In this document: in pieces, positions 32,520-39,409 of the stretch
How positions within the stretch are numbered: position 1 is the stretch's first letter
Layout: each line of letters starts with the position of its first letter
Assembly (NCBI GenBank): GCA_029227215.1
Contig: JAQXZM010000066.1
Coordinates: 1-39,409, forward strand
DNA length: 39,409 nucleotides
Source of the DNA: Bifidobacteriaceae bacterium
Lineage (GTDB): Bacteria; Actinomycetota; Actinomycetes; Actinomycetales; Bifidobacteriaceae
Direction of reading: 5' to 3'
The notes under the pieces: model-generated
Seen by the model: the letters and a program-made list of their open reading frames with translations, nothing else
Told to the model about the DNA's origin: nothing
Databases searched by the model: none
Made by a program: the position numbers and the translations under genes

Positions 32520-34193
32520 ATGGGTGCAAGAAAATCCGACGCACGCGACCGTGCAGCCGCGGAAGCGCGCGATGTGCTGCTCAAGCGCGCCGCAGCGGGC
32601 AGCGATGACGAAGCCGCCTCCTATCAGACCGCCACGAACAATGCGATCCGCGGGTCGCAATCGCAAGGCGCACCATCGCGCGGCTCATCGCGGCGTTCCT
32701 CTACCCGCGGCTCCTCCACCCGCAGCAGTCAGCGCAACACTACGCGGCGTAGCGATCCGAGCGCACACAGCGGCACAGGTTCCGGCACCGCACGCTCCGC
32801 CAATCGCCCTGCCGATTACACCGCCAGTCGCACCGCTCGCTCACCGCACGCGAAACGCGCCACGACGCGCGCATCGTCCGGCTCCCGTTCAGCCAAATCA
32901 CGGTCGACGAGATCCAAGGCGACCAACTCCCGTTCAACCAACTCCCGTTCATCCCGTAACCATTCATCGCATATCCATTCATCCCATACCCGCACACCCC
33001 ACACCCGCCAAGCAGGAGGCCATATGTCGGCATTCGGAATCGTTCTGTGGATCGCACTCGCCGTGCTCGTGCTCTGGATGGCGACGTACTTCCTGCCGGC
33101 AAGCCTGGACCACCTCCATGCCACGTTCATCAACGTCATCGCGCTCGTGCCGCTGCTGTGGATCCCGCTTGCCGTGCTCGCCGTGCTCGCGGCGGCTAAA
33201 CACTGCCCCGCCCAGGCGATCTGCTCGGTGGCGGCGCTTGCCATCGACGTGTTGCTCTCGGCGGGCTACCTGGTGGCGCTTCCCGATACCGCCAACCACA
33301 TTCTTGGCATGCCCGAGCAATCCCGCACACTGAGCGTCGCCGAACGGCAAGCGGCCCTGGATTCCTGCACTTCCATCACCAAGGCGACAGGTGCCGCCAC
33401 CGGGAGCTCAGAGTCCGATACCGCAAACTCCACAGACACTGCGGATACCGAGAACACCGCCGATACCGCCGCCTCCACGGCCGCATCATGCGTCACTGTG
33501 ATGACCATCAACACACGGTATGGCAATGCCGATGCGAGCGCCATCGTGCACGCGGTGCGGCAATACAACGTGGACGTGCTCGCCGTGCAGGAGGCGAGCG
33601 CCGACCTGCAGCAACGCCTCACCGCCGAGGGCATCGGCAACGAGCTGCCTCACATGACCGCCGGCAACCCCACCGAGGAAGACAATGGCGGGTTCAACAT
33701 CCTCTTCAGCCGTATGACACCCGTGGCGCAAGTCAACGACGCGGTGGACATCGACGCCGCCACGGTGCCGGCGCAGACGCTGCAGGTCGGCGGACTCAAC
33801 GTCACCTTCGCCAGCGTGCACACGGCGTCGCCCCATCGCGGCGCGCAACGCTGGGCGGCGGGGCTTGACGGCATCGCCCGGCTGGGCGCGCCGTCCGGTG
33901 CGGGTGCGAACGCACCGGTCATCGTCATGGGCGACTTCAACAGCAACTCCACGCTGCCCTCGTTCCGCGCCGCACTCAGGAACGGCGGCCTGATCGACGC
34001 CTCGTATGAGCTGCACAGCGGCACGCACCTGTCGTGGCCGGCGTCGTGGGGCGTTGCCCCGGCGATGCTGGAGCTCGACCATGTGGTGCACACGCAGGGC
34101 GTCACCGCGCTCAACCAGCGCACCCTCACCGTGCCCCGCACCGACCACAAGGCGCAGATCGTCACGCTCCGCGTCGATGGCGCGGCACAGTAG
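32520..34193 (+). CDS. Membrane protein with Ser/Arg-rich N-terminus and C-terminal endonuclease/exonuclease/phosphatase domain
   Basis: 557 residues. Residues 1-165 are strongly basic and low-complexity, rich in Ser, Arg and Thr with short repeats (RSTNSRSSRN, HSSHIHSSHTRTPHTR). Three membrane helices follow (~172-190, ~198-225, ~232-252), then a Thr/Ser/Asp linker (~285-325). An EEP domain (~328-550) carries VMTINTRYG, LAVQEA (catalytic Glu), VIVMGDFNSNS (Asp, Asn), LDHVVHT and TDHKAQI (terminal Asp-His). Topology suggests a cytoplasmic basic tail and an external catalytic domain, which could cleave extracellular DNA, phosphodiesters or phospholipid head groups; the sequence does not say which. 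GGAAGGAGA precedes the ATG. The terminator behind it is shared with the convergent CAP gene. Confidence 0.82.
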   Translation: MGARKSDARDRAAAEARDVLLKRAAAGSDDEAASYQTATNNAIRGSQSQGAPSRGSSRRSSTRGSSTRSSQRNTTRRSDPSAHSGTGSGTARSANRPADYTASRTARSPHAKRATTRASSGSRSAKSRSTRSKATNSRSTNSRSSRNHSSHIHSSHTRTPHTRQAGGHMSAFGIVLWIALAVLVLWMATYFLPASLDHLHATFINVIALVPLLWIPLAVLAVLAAAKHCPAQAICSVAALAIDVLLSAGYLVALPDTANHILGMPEQSRTLSVAERQAALDSCTSITKATGAATGSSESDTANSTDTADTENTADTAASTAASCVTVMTINTRYGNADASAIVHAVRQYNVDVLAVQEASADLQQRLTAEGIGNELPHMTAGNPTEEDNGGFNILFSRMTPVAQVNDAVDIDAATVPAQTLQVGGLNVTFASVHTASPHRGAQRWAAGLDGIARLGAPSGAGANAPVIVMGDFNSNSTLPSFRAALRNGGLIDASYELHSGTHLSWPASWGVAPAMLELDHVVHTQGVTALNQRTLTVPRTDHKAQIVTLRVDGAAQ

Positions 34194-34235
34194 AGCGGCA
34201 CAATGACGCAGCACAATAACGCAGCACAGTAACGT

Positions 34236-34272
34236 GATGCCGCTGGTCCAATCACCATGGACCAGCGGCATC
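34236..34272. terminator. Terminator between the convergent EEP and CAP-protein genes
   Basis: GATGCCGCTGGTCCA (34236-34250) and TGGACCAGCGGCATC (34258-34272) form a perfect 15-bp stem. The same GATGCCGC...GCGGCATC arms recur after the paralogous gene at 36242-36271. Confidence 0.8.
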
Positions 34273-34340
34273 GTGCAGTATCCGCCAGTGGGAAACCAGC
34301 ACATGTGAAATCAGCGCCTCACACGCGCATCACACGCCGT

Positions 34341-36101
34341 TCACCGCGTGCTGCCGTTCACGGCGTACCATGCGGTGCCTTCGTCATGCCACCCCAAGTG
34401 CACCAGGTTGTCGCGCTCGGCGGTGTTCAGCGTGAAGTTGTGGGCGCCGGACTTGGCATTCGGATTGTACTGGCGGTACAGCGGCATGCGCCCCGAATTC
34501 TCCGCGGAATACCAGCCGATGCCCTCGTCGTTCCAACCAGCCTTCACCAAGTAGTCACGTTCGGCGGCGCTCGTCGTGTAATGGTGGTCGCCGGCATTCG
34601 GATTGTAGAGGCGATACACAGGCGTATTGCTCTTCAACGGTGCGAGCCAACCAATCCCTTCGTCATGCCAGCCAAGGCTGACCAGGCTGTTGCGCTCCAC
34701 CACGGCTGCGGTGTAGAAGTGCTCGCCGGAATTGGGGTTGTAGAGGCGGAACATCTGGTAGTAATCGTTCACCGTCACCTTTGCGGTCAATGTGCCGAAG
34801 CGCGTGGCGAGCATCGCATTGGTGAACTTGCCCTTCACGGTAAAGCTGCCCTTCTTCGCATAGGAGGATGCCGGCACCGCATCCCATGTGACAGGCTCCT
34901 GCGTCTTGTCGCCATTGGCCCATGTGACCTGCATGGTGGCAGGCAGATACGGCACGATGCCCTGGGCGGTGCTCACCGAGGTGGTCTTCACAGCGGACTT
35001 GGGAGATGCCAAGGCCGCATCCACGACCTGCTTGTAAGCCTCGATGTCCGCCACATAGGACTGCGCGGTCTGTGTGAAGCCCGTATAGGACGCCGCGGCC
35101 CACGCCGGCATGGCGTCGATTGCATCCGCGGCATCGTACACCGTGTTGTAGCCGAAGCCCGCGATCTTGTATTCCTGGTAGTGCGCGTAGGGCCATTTGT
35201 TGGTGAAGATGAGGTAATGCTCATACTTGCTTTGGTTGGAACCGTTGCCGGGATCGGAGTCATACGCGGGCTTCTCCGATCCATACCAGAAATCGATGGC
35301 TTCCTGAGGCATCCCGTCGTTTTGGATCCATGCCCATGTTGCAAGGATTTCGGTGCTGCCTTTCAGGTTGTACCGCGAGGCATAGGACTGGCCATGACGG
35401 CTCGCATGGTCCCAGATCGGGGCGGCGAAGTCCGCATTCACCTGGGACATCGCCATGAACGTGTCGCTCGTCACATACGGCGTGAGTCGCTTGCTGGCGT
35501 CAGAGCACGCGCGCCCCTTGCCGGCGGGCAGATCGGTGCGGCATGGCTCGTTGGTAAGCGTCGAACGATATTCGTTGACCTTCACCAGCGCCTTCGCTGC
35601 CTGGATGGCGTTATCGAGGTTCGTGGCGCTGCCCTTCTCGCCGGTGAGCTTCGTCTTGGGCAGGGCGCTGTTGACGAGGATGTTCGCGGCGTCCCGCGCG
35701 GTGTCGCGCTCGATTTGCGAGGGTGCATGCTCGGCGCGCCACAGGAAGAAGCCATAGGTGGACTTCTTGAGCTTCGATGACAGCGAGCTCCACGTCGTGG
35801 CAGCGCCTGCAGCACTGACGGCACCATCGGCACTGGCGGCACTGGCAGCCGGTGCCACGCACGCCATGCCAAGCGTCATCGCCACCGTGGCGAGCAACGC
35901 CACGCATACCTGCCATATGTGCGATGCATGGCCGCGCGATGTCGTCGCGGTATGCGTGATTACAGTGCGCGACGTGGCGCTTCCACGAGCGCTTTCCATC
36001 ACGCTTTCCGTATCGCTTTTCCGAGCGTTTTCCCTTGCGCTTCCTGTTACGCTTCCCTTGGCACTTACCCCATGTTGATTCATCTGTGGATGCATGCTCA
36101 T
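34341..36101 (-). CDS. Secreted CAP-like protein with one Ig-like domain and three DUF5648-type repeats
   Basis: 586 residues. A long polar N-terminus (1-60) precedes a hydrophobic signal segment (VCVALLATVAMTLGMACVAPAASAA, ~65-88). The next ~250 residues are CAP-like: VNEYRSTL, WDHASRHG, STEILATWAW, KYEHYLIFTN and AGFGYNTV. This copy has lost the GHYT wording but keeps a histidine. One Big_4-like Ig domain follows (SVSTAQGIVPYLPATMQVTW...SSYAKKGSFTVKGKF). The C-terminus is three repeats of ~45 residues, each with YxxYNPN, H(F/H)(Y/N), ER(D/N)xLV and GWxDEGxxWY, as in DUF5648. There is no LPXTG anchor. AAGGGC lies just before the ATG. A paralogue with a similar leader lies upstream on the same strand. 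Confidence 0.85.
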   Translation of the reverse strand: MSMHPQMNQHGVSAKGSVTGSARENARKSDTESVMESARGSATSRTVITHTATTSRGHASHIWQVCVALLATVAMTLGMACVAPAASAASADGAVSAAGAATTWSSLSSKLKKSTYGFFLWRAEHAPSQIERDTARDAANILVNSALPKTKLTGEKGSATNLDNAIQAAKALVKVNEYRSTLTNEPCRTDLPAGKGRACSDASKRLTPYVTSDTFMAMSQVNADFAAPIWDHASRHGQSYASRYNLKGSTEILATWAWIQNDGMPQEAIDFWYGSEKPAYDSDPGNGSNQSKYEHYLIFTNKWPYAHYQEYKIAGFGYNTVYDAADAIDAMPAWAAASYTGFTQTAQSYVADIEAYKQVVDAALASPKSAVKTTSVSTAQGIVPYLPATMQVTWANGDKTQEPVTWDAVPASSYAKKGSFTVKGKFTNAMLATRFGTLTAKVTVNDYYQMFRLYNPNSGEHFYTAAVVERNSLVSLGWHDEGIGWLAPLKSNTPVYRLYNPNAGDHHYTTSAAERDYLVKAGWNDEGIGWYSAENSGRMPLYRQYNPNAKSGAHNFTLNTAERDNLVHLGWHDEGTAWYAVNGSTR

Positions 36102-36199
36102 GATGCCCTTCGAAATCCCTTGTTCTCTGCCCCTGCGCGACTCACGCCGGCAGGTTCGCCGGTTGAAGACGGAATTGCCCCCAATTCGCTTTCAGTATA
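36102..36199 (-). promoter_or_regulatory. Promoter and leader of the shorter CAP protein (duplicated unit)
   Basis: On the minus strand TATACT (36199-36194) is a good -10, followed by CTGAAAGCGAATTGGGGGC, an imperfect hairpin CCGGCGAACCTGCCGG, AAGGGATTTCGAAGGGC and the ATG. The same order of blocks, with only local changes, precedes the longer paralogue at 38989-39088. Confidence 0.65.
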
Positions 36200-36241
36200 A
36201 TGCGCGCGATAAAGCCGCACGATAGTGCACGCGAAATAGCG

Positions 36242-36271
36242 GATGCCGCCGGCCTTTCGACCAGCGGCATC
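36242..36271 (-). terminator. Terminator after the longer CAP protein gene
   Basis: GATGCCGC (36242-36249) and GCGGCATC (36264-36271), with further inner pairing (GG/CC), form a hairpin whose arms match those at 34236-34272. It lies ~115 bp beyond the stop of the gene at 36385. Confidence 0.55.
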
Positions 36272-36330
36272 TGTGCGCATCTCTATCTGTGCGCCTCTAC
36301 CTGTGCGCATCTGCTTGCGTGCGCGTGTCT
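36272..36330. repeat. Degenerate tandem repeats CTGTGCGCATCT
   Basis: CTGTGCGCATCTCTAT, CTGTGCGCCTCTAC and CTGTGCGCATCTGCTT follow each other at 14-16 base spacing, then decay into GCGTGCGCGTGTCTG. Non-coding, between the hairpin and the stop of the longer CAP gene. Confidence 0.55.
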
Positions 36331-36384
36331 GTTGCGCGCATCCGCACGAGGCAGCGGACGCCTCAGGCTCGGCGTCTCAGCGCA

Positions 36385-38988
36385 TCACTGAATGCCACGC
36401 ACGGCGTACCAGGCGGTGCCTTCGTCATGCCAGCCCAGGTGCACCAGGTTGTCGCGCTCAGCGAGACTCAGCGTGAAGTTGTGGGCGCCCGCCTTGGCGT
36501 TCGGATTGTACTGGCGGTACAGCGGCTGCCTGCCGGCGTTCTCGGCGGAGTACCAGCCGATCCCTTCGTCGTTCCAGCCGGCCTTCACCAAGTAGTCACG
36601 CTCCGCGGCGCTCGTCGTGTAATGATGGTCGCCGGCATTCGGATTGTAGAGACGGTACACGGGCGTGCCGCTCTTCACCGGCGCAATCCAGCCAATCCCC
36701 TCGTCATGCCAGCCGAGGTTGACCAGGTTGTTGCGCTCAGCCACGGCGGCGGTGTAGAAGTGCTCGCCGGAGTTCGGGTTATAGAGGCGATACATCTTCT
36801 GTTCGGCGACCGCGTTCACCGTCACAGTGGCGGTGAGCGTGCCGAAGCGCGCAGCGAGCACCGTGTCGGTGAACTTGCCATTCACCGTGAAGGTGCCCTT
36901 CTTGGCGTAGGACGACGCGGCGACCGCATCCCATGTGACAGGCTCGTTCGTCTTGTCGCCATTGCTCCAGGTGACCTGCATCGTGGCTGGCAGTGTGGGG
37001 GCAGTGCCGGCGGTGGTGGTCACCTTGACGGTGGTCGTCGCGCTCTTGGCGACGGCAGGGGCCACGGTCACCTTGGCGACGGCCTTGATGCTCGTGCCGC
37101 TCACGGTGCCATTCACGGTGAACGTGCCGCCCTTACGCGCCGTGTACTTCGCAGCGTCGATGGCGCCCCAGGTGACGGCGACAAGCGCGGTGGTGCCGTT
37201 GTTATAGTGCGCGGTGACCTTGCTGGGCAGCACCGGCTTCGTGCCGGACGTGGTGGCGACCGCCACCGTATCGATCGACGTGATCGTGGGCGCCACCACC
37301 TTGACGGTCACGGTGACGGGGTTCGCATAGCCTGCCACGGTGCCCTTCACGGTGAACGAGGTGCCGGCCTTGGCATAGCTGCTGGGCAGCACGGTGGCCC
37401 ATGTCACGGCGACGTCTTTCGTCTTCCCATTGTCGAGCGTCGCCTTCACGGTGCTCGGCAGCTTCGGGGCCACGCCTTGCACAGTGGTCACGTCAGAGGG
37501 GTTCGCAACGGACGTGACCGTCGCCGCCTTCACGGTCACGAGCACGTATGCCGCCGTGCTCGGGTACTTGGTCAGCTTGCCGGTGACGGTGAACGAGCCG
37601 GGGTTCGCATACTTCGAGGAGTCGATCGCCGGCCAGGTGACGGCCTGCGCCATGCATTGGCCATTAGAGAAACATGCCGTGACGCTGCTGGGCAGCTTCG
37701 GCGCCACGCCCTCGGTGGTGGTCACTGCCGAGCTGGCGACGGCCGTCGCGGTGGCGGCGGTGACGTTGACCTTCACCGTCACCTTCTTGCTCCAGTTCGG
37801 CACGGTGCCGTCCACGGTGAACGAGCTAGCGTTGAGGGTCTTGTAGTTCGACGGGTCGTAGGTGTTCCAGGTGACCGGCACGTCGATGACACTGCCGCTC
37901 GACAGCGTCGCCTTCACAGTGGCGGGAAGCACCGGCGCAGTGCCGGACTTCGTCGTCACATCCGCGGGGTTCTGCACGGAGACGATGGTGGGCACGAGCT
38001 TCTCATAGGCTTCGAGATCCGCCACATAGGATGCCGCGGTCTGCGTGTAGCCGCTGTAAGAGTTCCACGTGGCGTCGGGCAGGCAATCGAGCACCTCGGT
38101 GGCGCCATACTTCGTGCCCACGGTGTTGAAGCCGAAGCCAGCGACGGTGAAGTTCTGGTACTTGCCATAACCGCTCTTGTTGGTGAGTGTGGTGTAGTGG
38201 CCGATCTTGGAGAAGTCGGTGGTGCCGGCGTCATAGGCGGATTTCTCGGAATACCATTGGGAAGCGGCTCCTGGCAGCTCGTCGCTGTCAAGCGTGTCCC
38301 AGTTCCACGCGATGTTCTCATACGTTCCGATGTTGTATTGCGAGGCGATGGACTGGCCATTATTCGCCGCATGATCGATGACGGTGTCGGAGAAGTCCGC
38401 GTTCACCTGGGTGATCGCCATGAGCGTGTCGCTCGTCCGATACGGCGTGAGCTTGCGCACCGGGTCGGAGCAGGCACGGCCCTTGCCTTCGGCAAGGTCG
38501 GTGCGGCATGGCTCGTTGGTGAGCGTCAGTCGATATTCGTTGATCTTCACCAGACTCTTGGCGGCCTTGATCGCATTGTCGAGGCTCGTGGCGCTTCCGG
38601 CCTTGCCAGTGATCTTCGTCGTGGGCAATGCGCTCTTGAGCAGGATGTTCGCCGCATCCTTCGCGGTCTCGCGCTCGCTCTGCGTGGCGCCGTTTTCGGA
38701 TCGCCACAGGAAGAAGCCATAGGTGGACCGCTTGAGGTCAACCGAGAGCGAGCTCCACGTCGTGGTGGTGTCGGCTGCGGTGGCGGTGGGCGCCACGCAC
38801 GCCATGCCAAGCGTCATCGCCACTGTAGCGAGCAGCGCCACGCATGCCTGCCATGCGTGTGACGCGGAACTGCGCAGCGTGATCGTGCTGGCGGTCAGTG
38901 CCGATTGGTTCGAGGCGTCGTTCGACACAGTGTTCGCTGCGGCATCGCCTCGTTGATGATTCATGTGAGTCTTAGGGTTGCCACCCAT
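36385..38988 (-). CDS. Secreted CAP-domain protein with five Ig-like domains and three DUF5648-type repeats
   Basis: 867 residues from ATG 38988, which has AAGGGGG 5 bases upstream; an open frame continues 62 codons further but covers the conserved leader. The signal segment is ~47-70 (ACVALLATVAMTLGMACVAPTATAA). The CAP-like domain (~75-325) has KINEYRLTL, DHAANNGQ, TYENIAWNWD, KIGHYTTLTN and AGFGFNTV, close to the His/Glu/His CAP site. Five Big_4-like domains of ~70-75 residues follow (~325-710), each with the pattern (A/T)P.LP..V.A......VTW.......Y.....FTV.G. Three DUF5648-type repeats end the protein, nearly identical to those of the paralogue. It is probably surface-associated or secreted; its ligand is unknown and no sortase motif is present. 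Confidence 0.87.
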   Translation of the reverse strand: MGGNPKTHMNHQRGDAAANTVSNDASNQSALTASTITLRSSASHAWQACVALLATVAMTLGMACVAPTATAADTTTTWSSLSVDLKRSTYGFFLWRSENGATQSERETAKDAANILLKSALPTTKITGKAGSATSLDNAIKAAKSLVKINEYRLTLTNEPCRTDLAEGKGRACSDPVRKLTPYRTSDTLMAITQVNADFSDTVIDHAANNGQSIASQYNIGTYENIAWNWDTLDSDELPGAASQWYSEKSAYDAGTTDFSKIGHYTTLTNKSGYGKYQNFTVAGFGFNTVGTKYGATEVLDCLPDATWNSYSGYTQTAASYVADLEAYEKLVPTIVSVQNPADVTTKSGTAPVLPATVKATLSSGSVIDVPVTWNTYDPSNYKTLNASSFTVDGTVPNWSKKVTVKVNVTAATATAVASSAVTTTEGVAPKLPSSVTACFSNGQCMAQAVTWPAIDSSKYANPGSFTVTGKLTKYPSTAAYVLVTVKAATVTSVANPSDVTTVQGVAPKLPSTVKATLDNGKTKDVAVTWATVLPSSYAKAGTSFTVKGTVAGYANPVTVTVKVVAPTITSIDTVAVATTSGTKPVLPSKVTAHYNNGTTALVAVTWGAIDAAKYTARKGGTFTVNGTVSGTSIKAVAKVTVAPAVAKSATTTVKVTTTAGTAPTLPATMQVTWSNGDKTNEPVTWDAVAASSYAKKGTFTVNGKFTDTVLAARFGTLTATVTVNAVAEQKMYRLYNPNSGEHFYTAAVAERNNLVNLGWHDEGIGWIAPVKSGTPVYRLYNPNAGDHHYTTSAAERDYLVKAGWNDEGIGWYSAENAGRQPLYRQYNPNAKAGAHNFTLSLAERDNLVHLGWHDEGTAWYAVRGIQ

Positions 38989-39088
38989 AATGCCCCCTTG
39001 AAATCCCTTATTCCATGCGCCCGCACGGCTGTTGCCGGCAGGCAATCCAGTTGGAGACGAAACCGCCCCCAATTCAGTTTTCAGTATA
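38989..39088 (-). promoter_or_regulatory. Promoter and leader of the longer CAP protein (duplicated unit)
   Basis: TATACT (39088-39083, minus strand) starts the same block order as 36102-36199: CTGAAAACTGAATTGGGGGC, a hairpin now formed by TTGCCTGCCGGCAA, AAGGGATTTCAAGGGGG, then ATG. The sequence of the hairpin differs between copies but its position is kept. Confidence 0.65.
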
Positions 39089-39183
39089 ATCAGCGCACTG
39101 TTTCCGGCAGGCTTTTCTCGAAATTCCTCGAACACCGTCACGCAGTGGAACCACACGCAGTGGCGCAAATCCATGCCATCGCC

Positions 39184-39189
39184 TATAAT
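39184..39189 (+). promoter_or_regulatory. Candidate -10 (TATAAT) for rpsP
   Basis: A perfect TATAAT 122 bp before the rpsP start; a second weaker TATACC follows at ~39221. No good -35 is seen. The leader between contains a GGGCCC-centred palindrome. Confidence 0.5.
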
Positions 39190-39311
39190 TCCCTCTGTTA
39201 TCTGTGCGCCCGGGGCCCTCTATACCGTGCGTACGGGAGCAACGCGAACAGGCGTCTCCGTGCCCCACACAGCGATGTCTGCTAGCAAACCAATTCATAA
39301 GGAGAGCCATT

Positions 39312-39409
39312 TTGGCAACCAAGATTCGTCTGCAGCGTTTCGGCAAGAAGTTCTACGCGTTCTACCGCGTTGTGGTGATTGATTCCCGCAAGCAGCGCGA
39401 CGGCCGTGC
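39312..39409 (+). CDS. rpsP: 30S ribosomal protein S16, N-terminal part
   Basis: The first 32 codons run to the right edge: (M)[31 protein letters not shown], the standard S16 opening with its KIRL...GxKxxxxYRxVVxDSRxxRDGR pattern. The start codon is TTG at 39312, with AAGGAG at 39299-39304, 7 bases upstream; no ATG is available in this frame near the conserved N-terminus. S16 is an essential small-subunit protein needed for 30S assembly. A TTG start would lower initiation compared with ATG, which is unusual for such a highly expressed gene. Confidence 0.95.
   Translation, partial: MATKIRLQRFGKKFYAFYRVVVIDSRKQRDGR

Noticed and set aside
38766-38860. Lipobox in the signal segment of the CAP proteins (LGMAC)
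   Set aside because: The residue three before Cys is Gly, not a branched aliphatic residue as in the usual lipobox, and an Ala-rich signal-peptidase I type site follows the hydrophobic stretch. A lipoprotein is not excluded but is not supported.

Overview
The window is GC-rich, densely coded DNA from an actinobacterium, most likely a Bifidobacterium. The evidence is the high-GC codon usage, recognisable bifidobacterial-type housekeeping proteins (SerS, CysS, Ffh, S16, Pgm, GdhA), a single PTS locus with a LicT-type antiterminator, and several starts with no Shine-Dalgarno sequence but a -10-like hexamer just upstream. The species cannot be fixed by reading alone.

Layout, left to right. (1) The tail of glutamate dehydrogenase and its terminator. 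(2) An accessory cassette of HicA toxin, HicB antitoxin and a Fic-family protein in one operon, bracketed by two 97% identical 184-bp direct repeats. (3) A zinc alcohol dehydrogenase divergent from a membrane-anchored alpha/beta hydrolase. (4) A gene-free stretch with short repeats, then tRNA-Ser(TGA), a lipid kinase and seryl-tRNA synthetase. (5) The PTS region on the minus strand, in transcription order EIIBCA, LicT-type antiterminator, HPr, EI. A RAT antiterminator site lies in the EIIBCA leader and overlaps one arm of a terminator. Phosphoglucomutase is divergent from it. (6) A repeat-rich gap with a third, diverged copy of the 184-bp element.

(7) The most interesting block, about 17.3-25.7 kb. 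A minus-strand operon (amidase, two APH/choline-kinase-fold proteins, a DUF3311-like small membrane protein, a sodium:solute symporter) lies divergent to a class III PLP enzyme that reads like the ethanolamine-phosphate / phosphohydroxylysine phospho-lyase family, followed by a GntR/UTRA regulator. Together they look like an inducible, cobalamin-independent route: release an amino alcohol from an amide, import it, phosphorylate it, and eliminate ammonia and phosphate from it. I infer this from family motifs and gene neighbourhood; the substrate is unknown.

(8) An ABC-F ATPase and a class I glutamine amidotransferase on the minus strand, then cysS and ffh on the plus strand. (9) A serine/arginine-rich, three-TM protein with a C-terminal endonuclease/exonuclease/phosphatase domain. 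(10) Two paralogous secreted proteins (CAP-like domain, one or five Big_4-like Ig domains, three DUF5648-like repeats), each with its own copy of a conserved leader and of a related terminator hairpin. (11) The start of rpsP, which begins with TTG. The accessory genes of (9) and (10) lie between ffh and rpsP.
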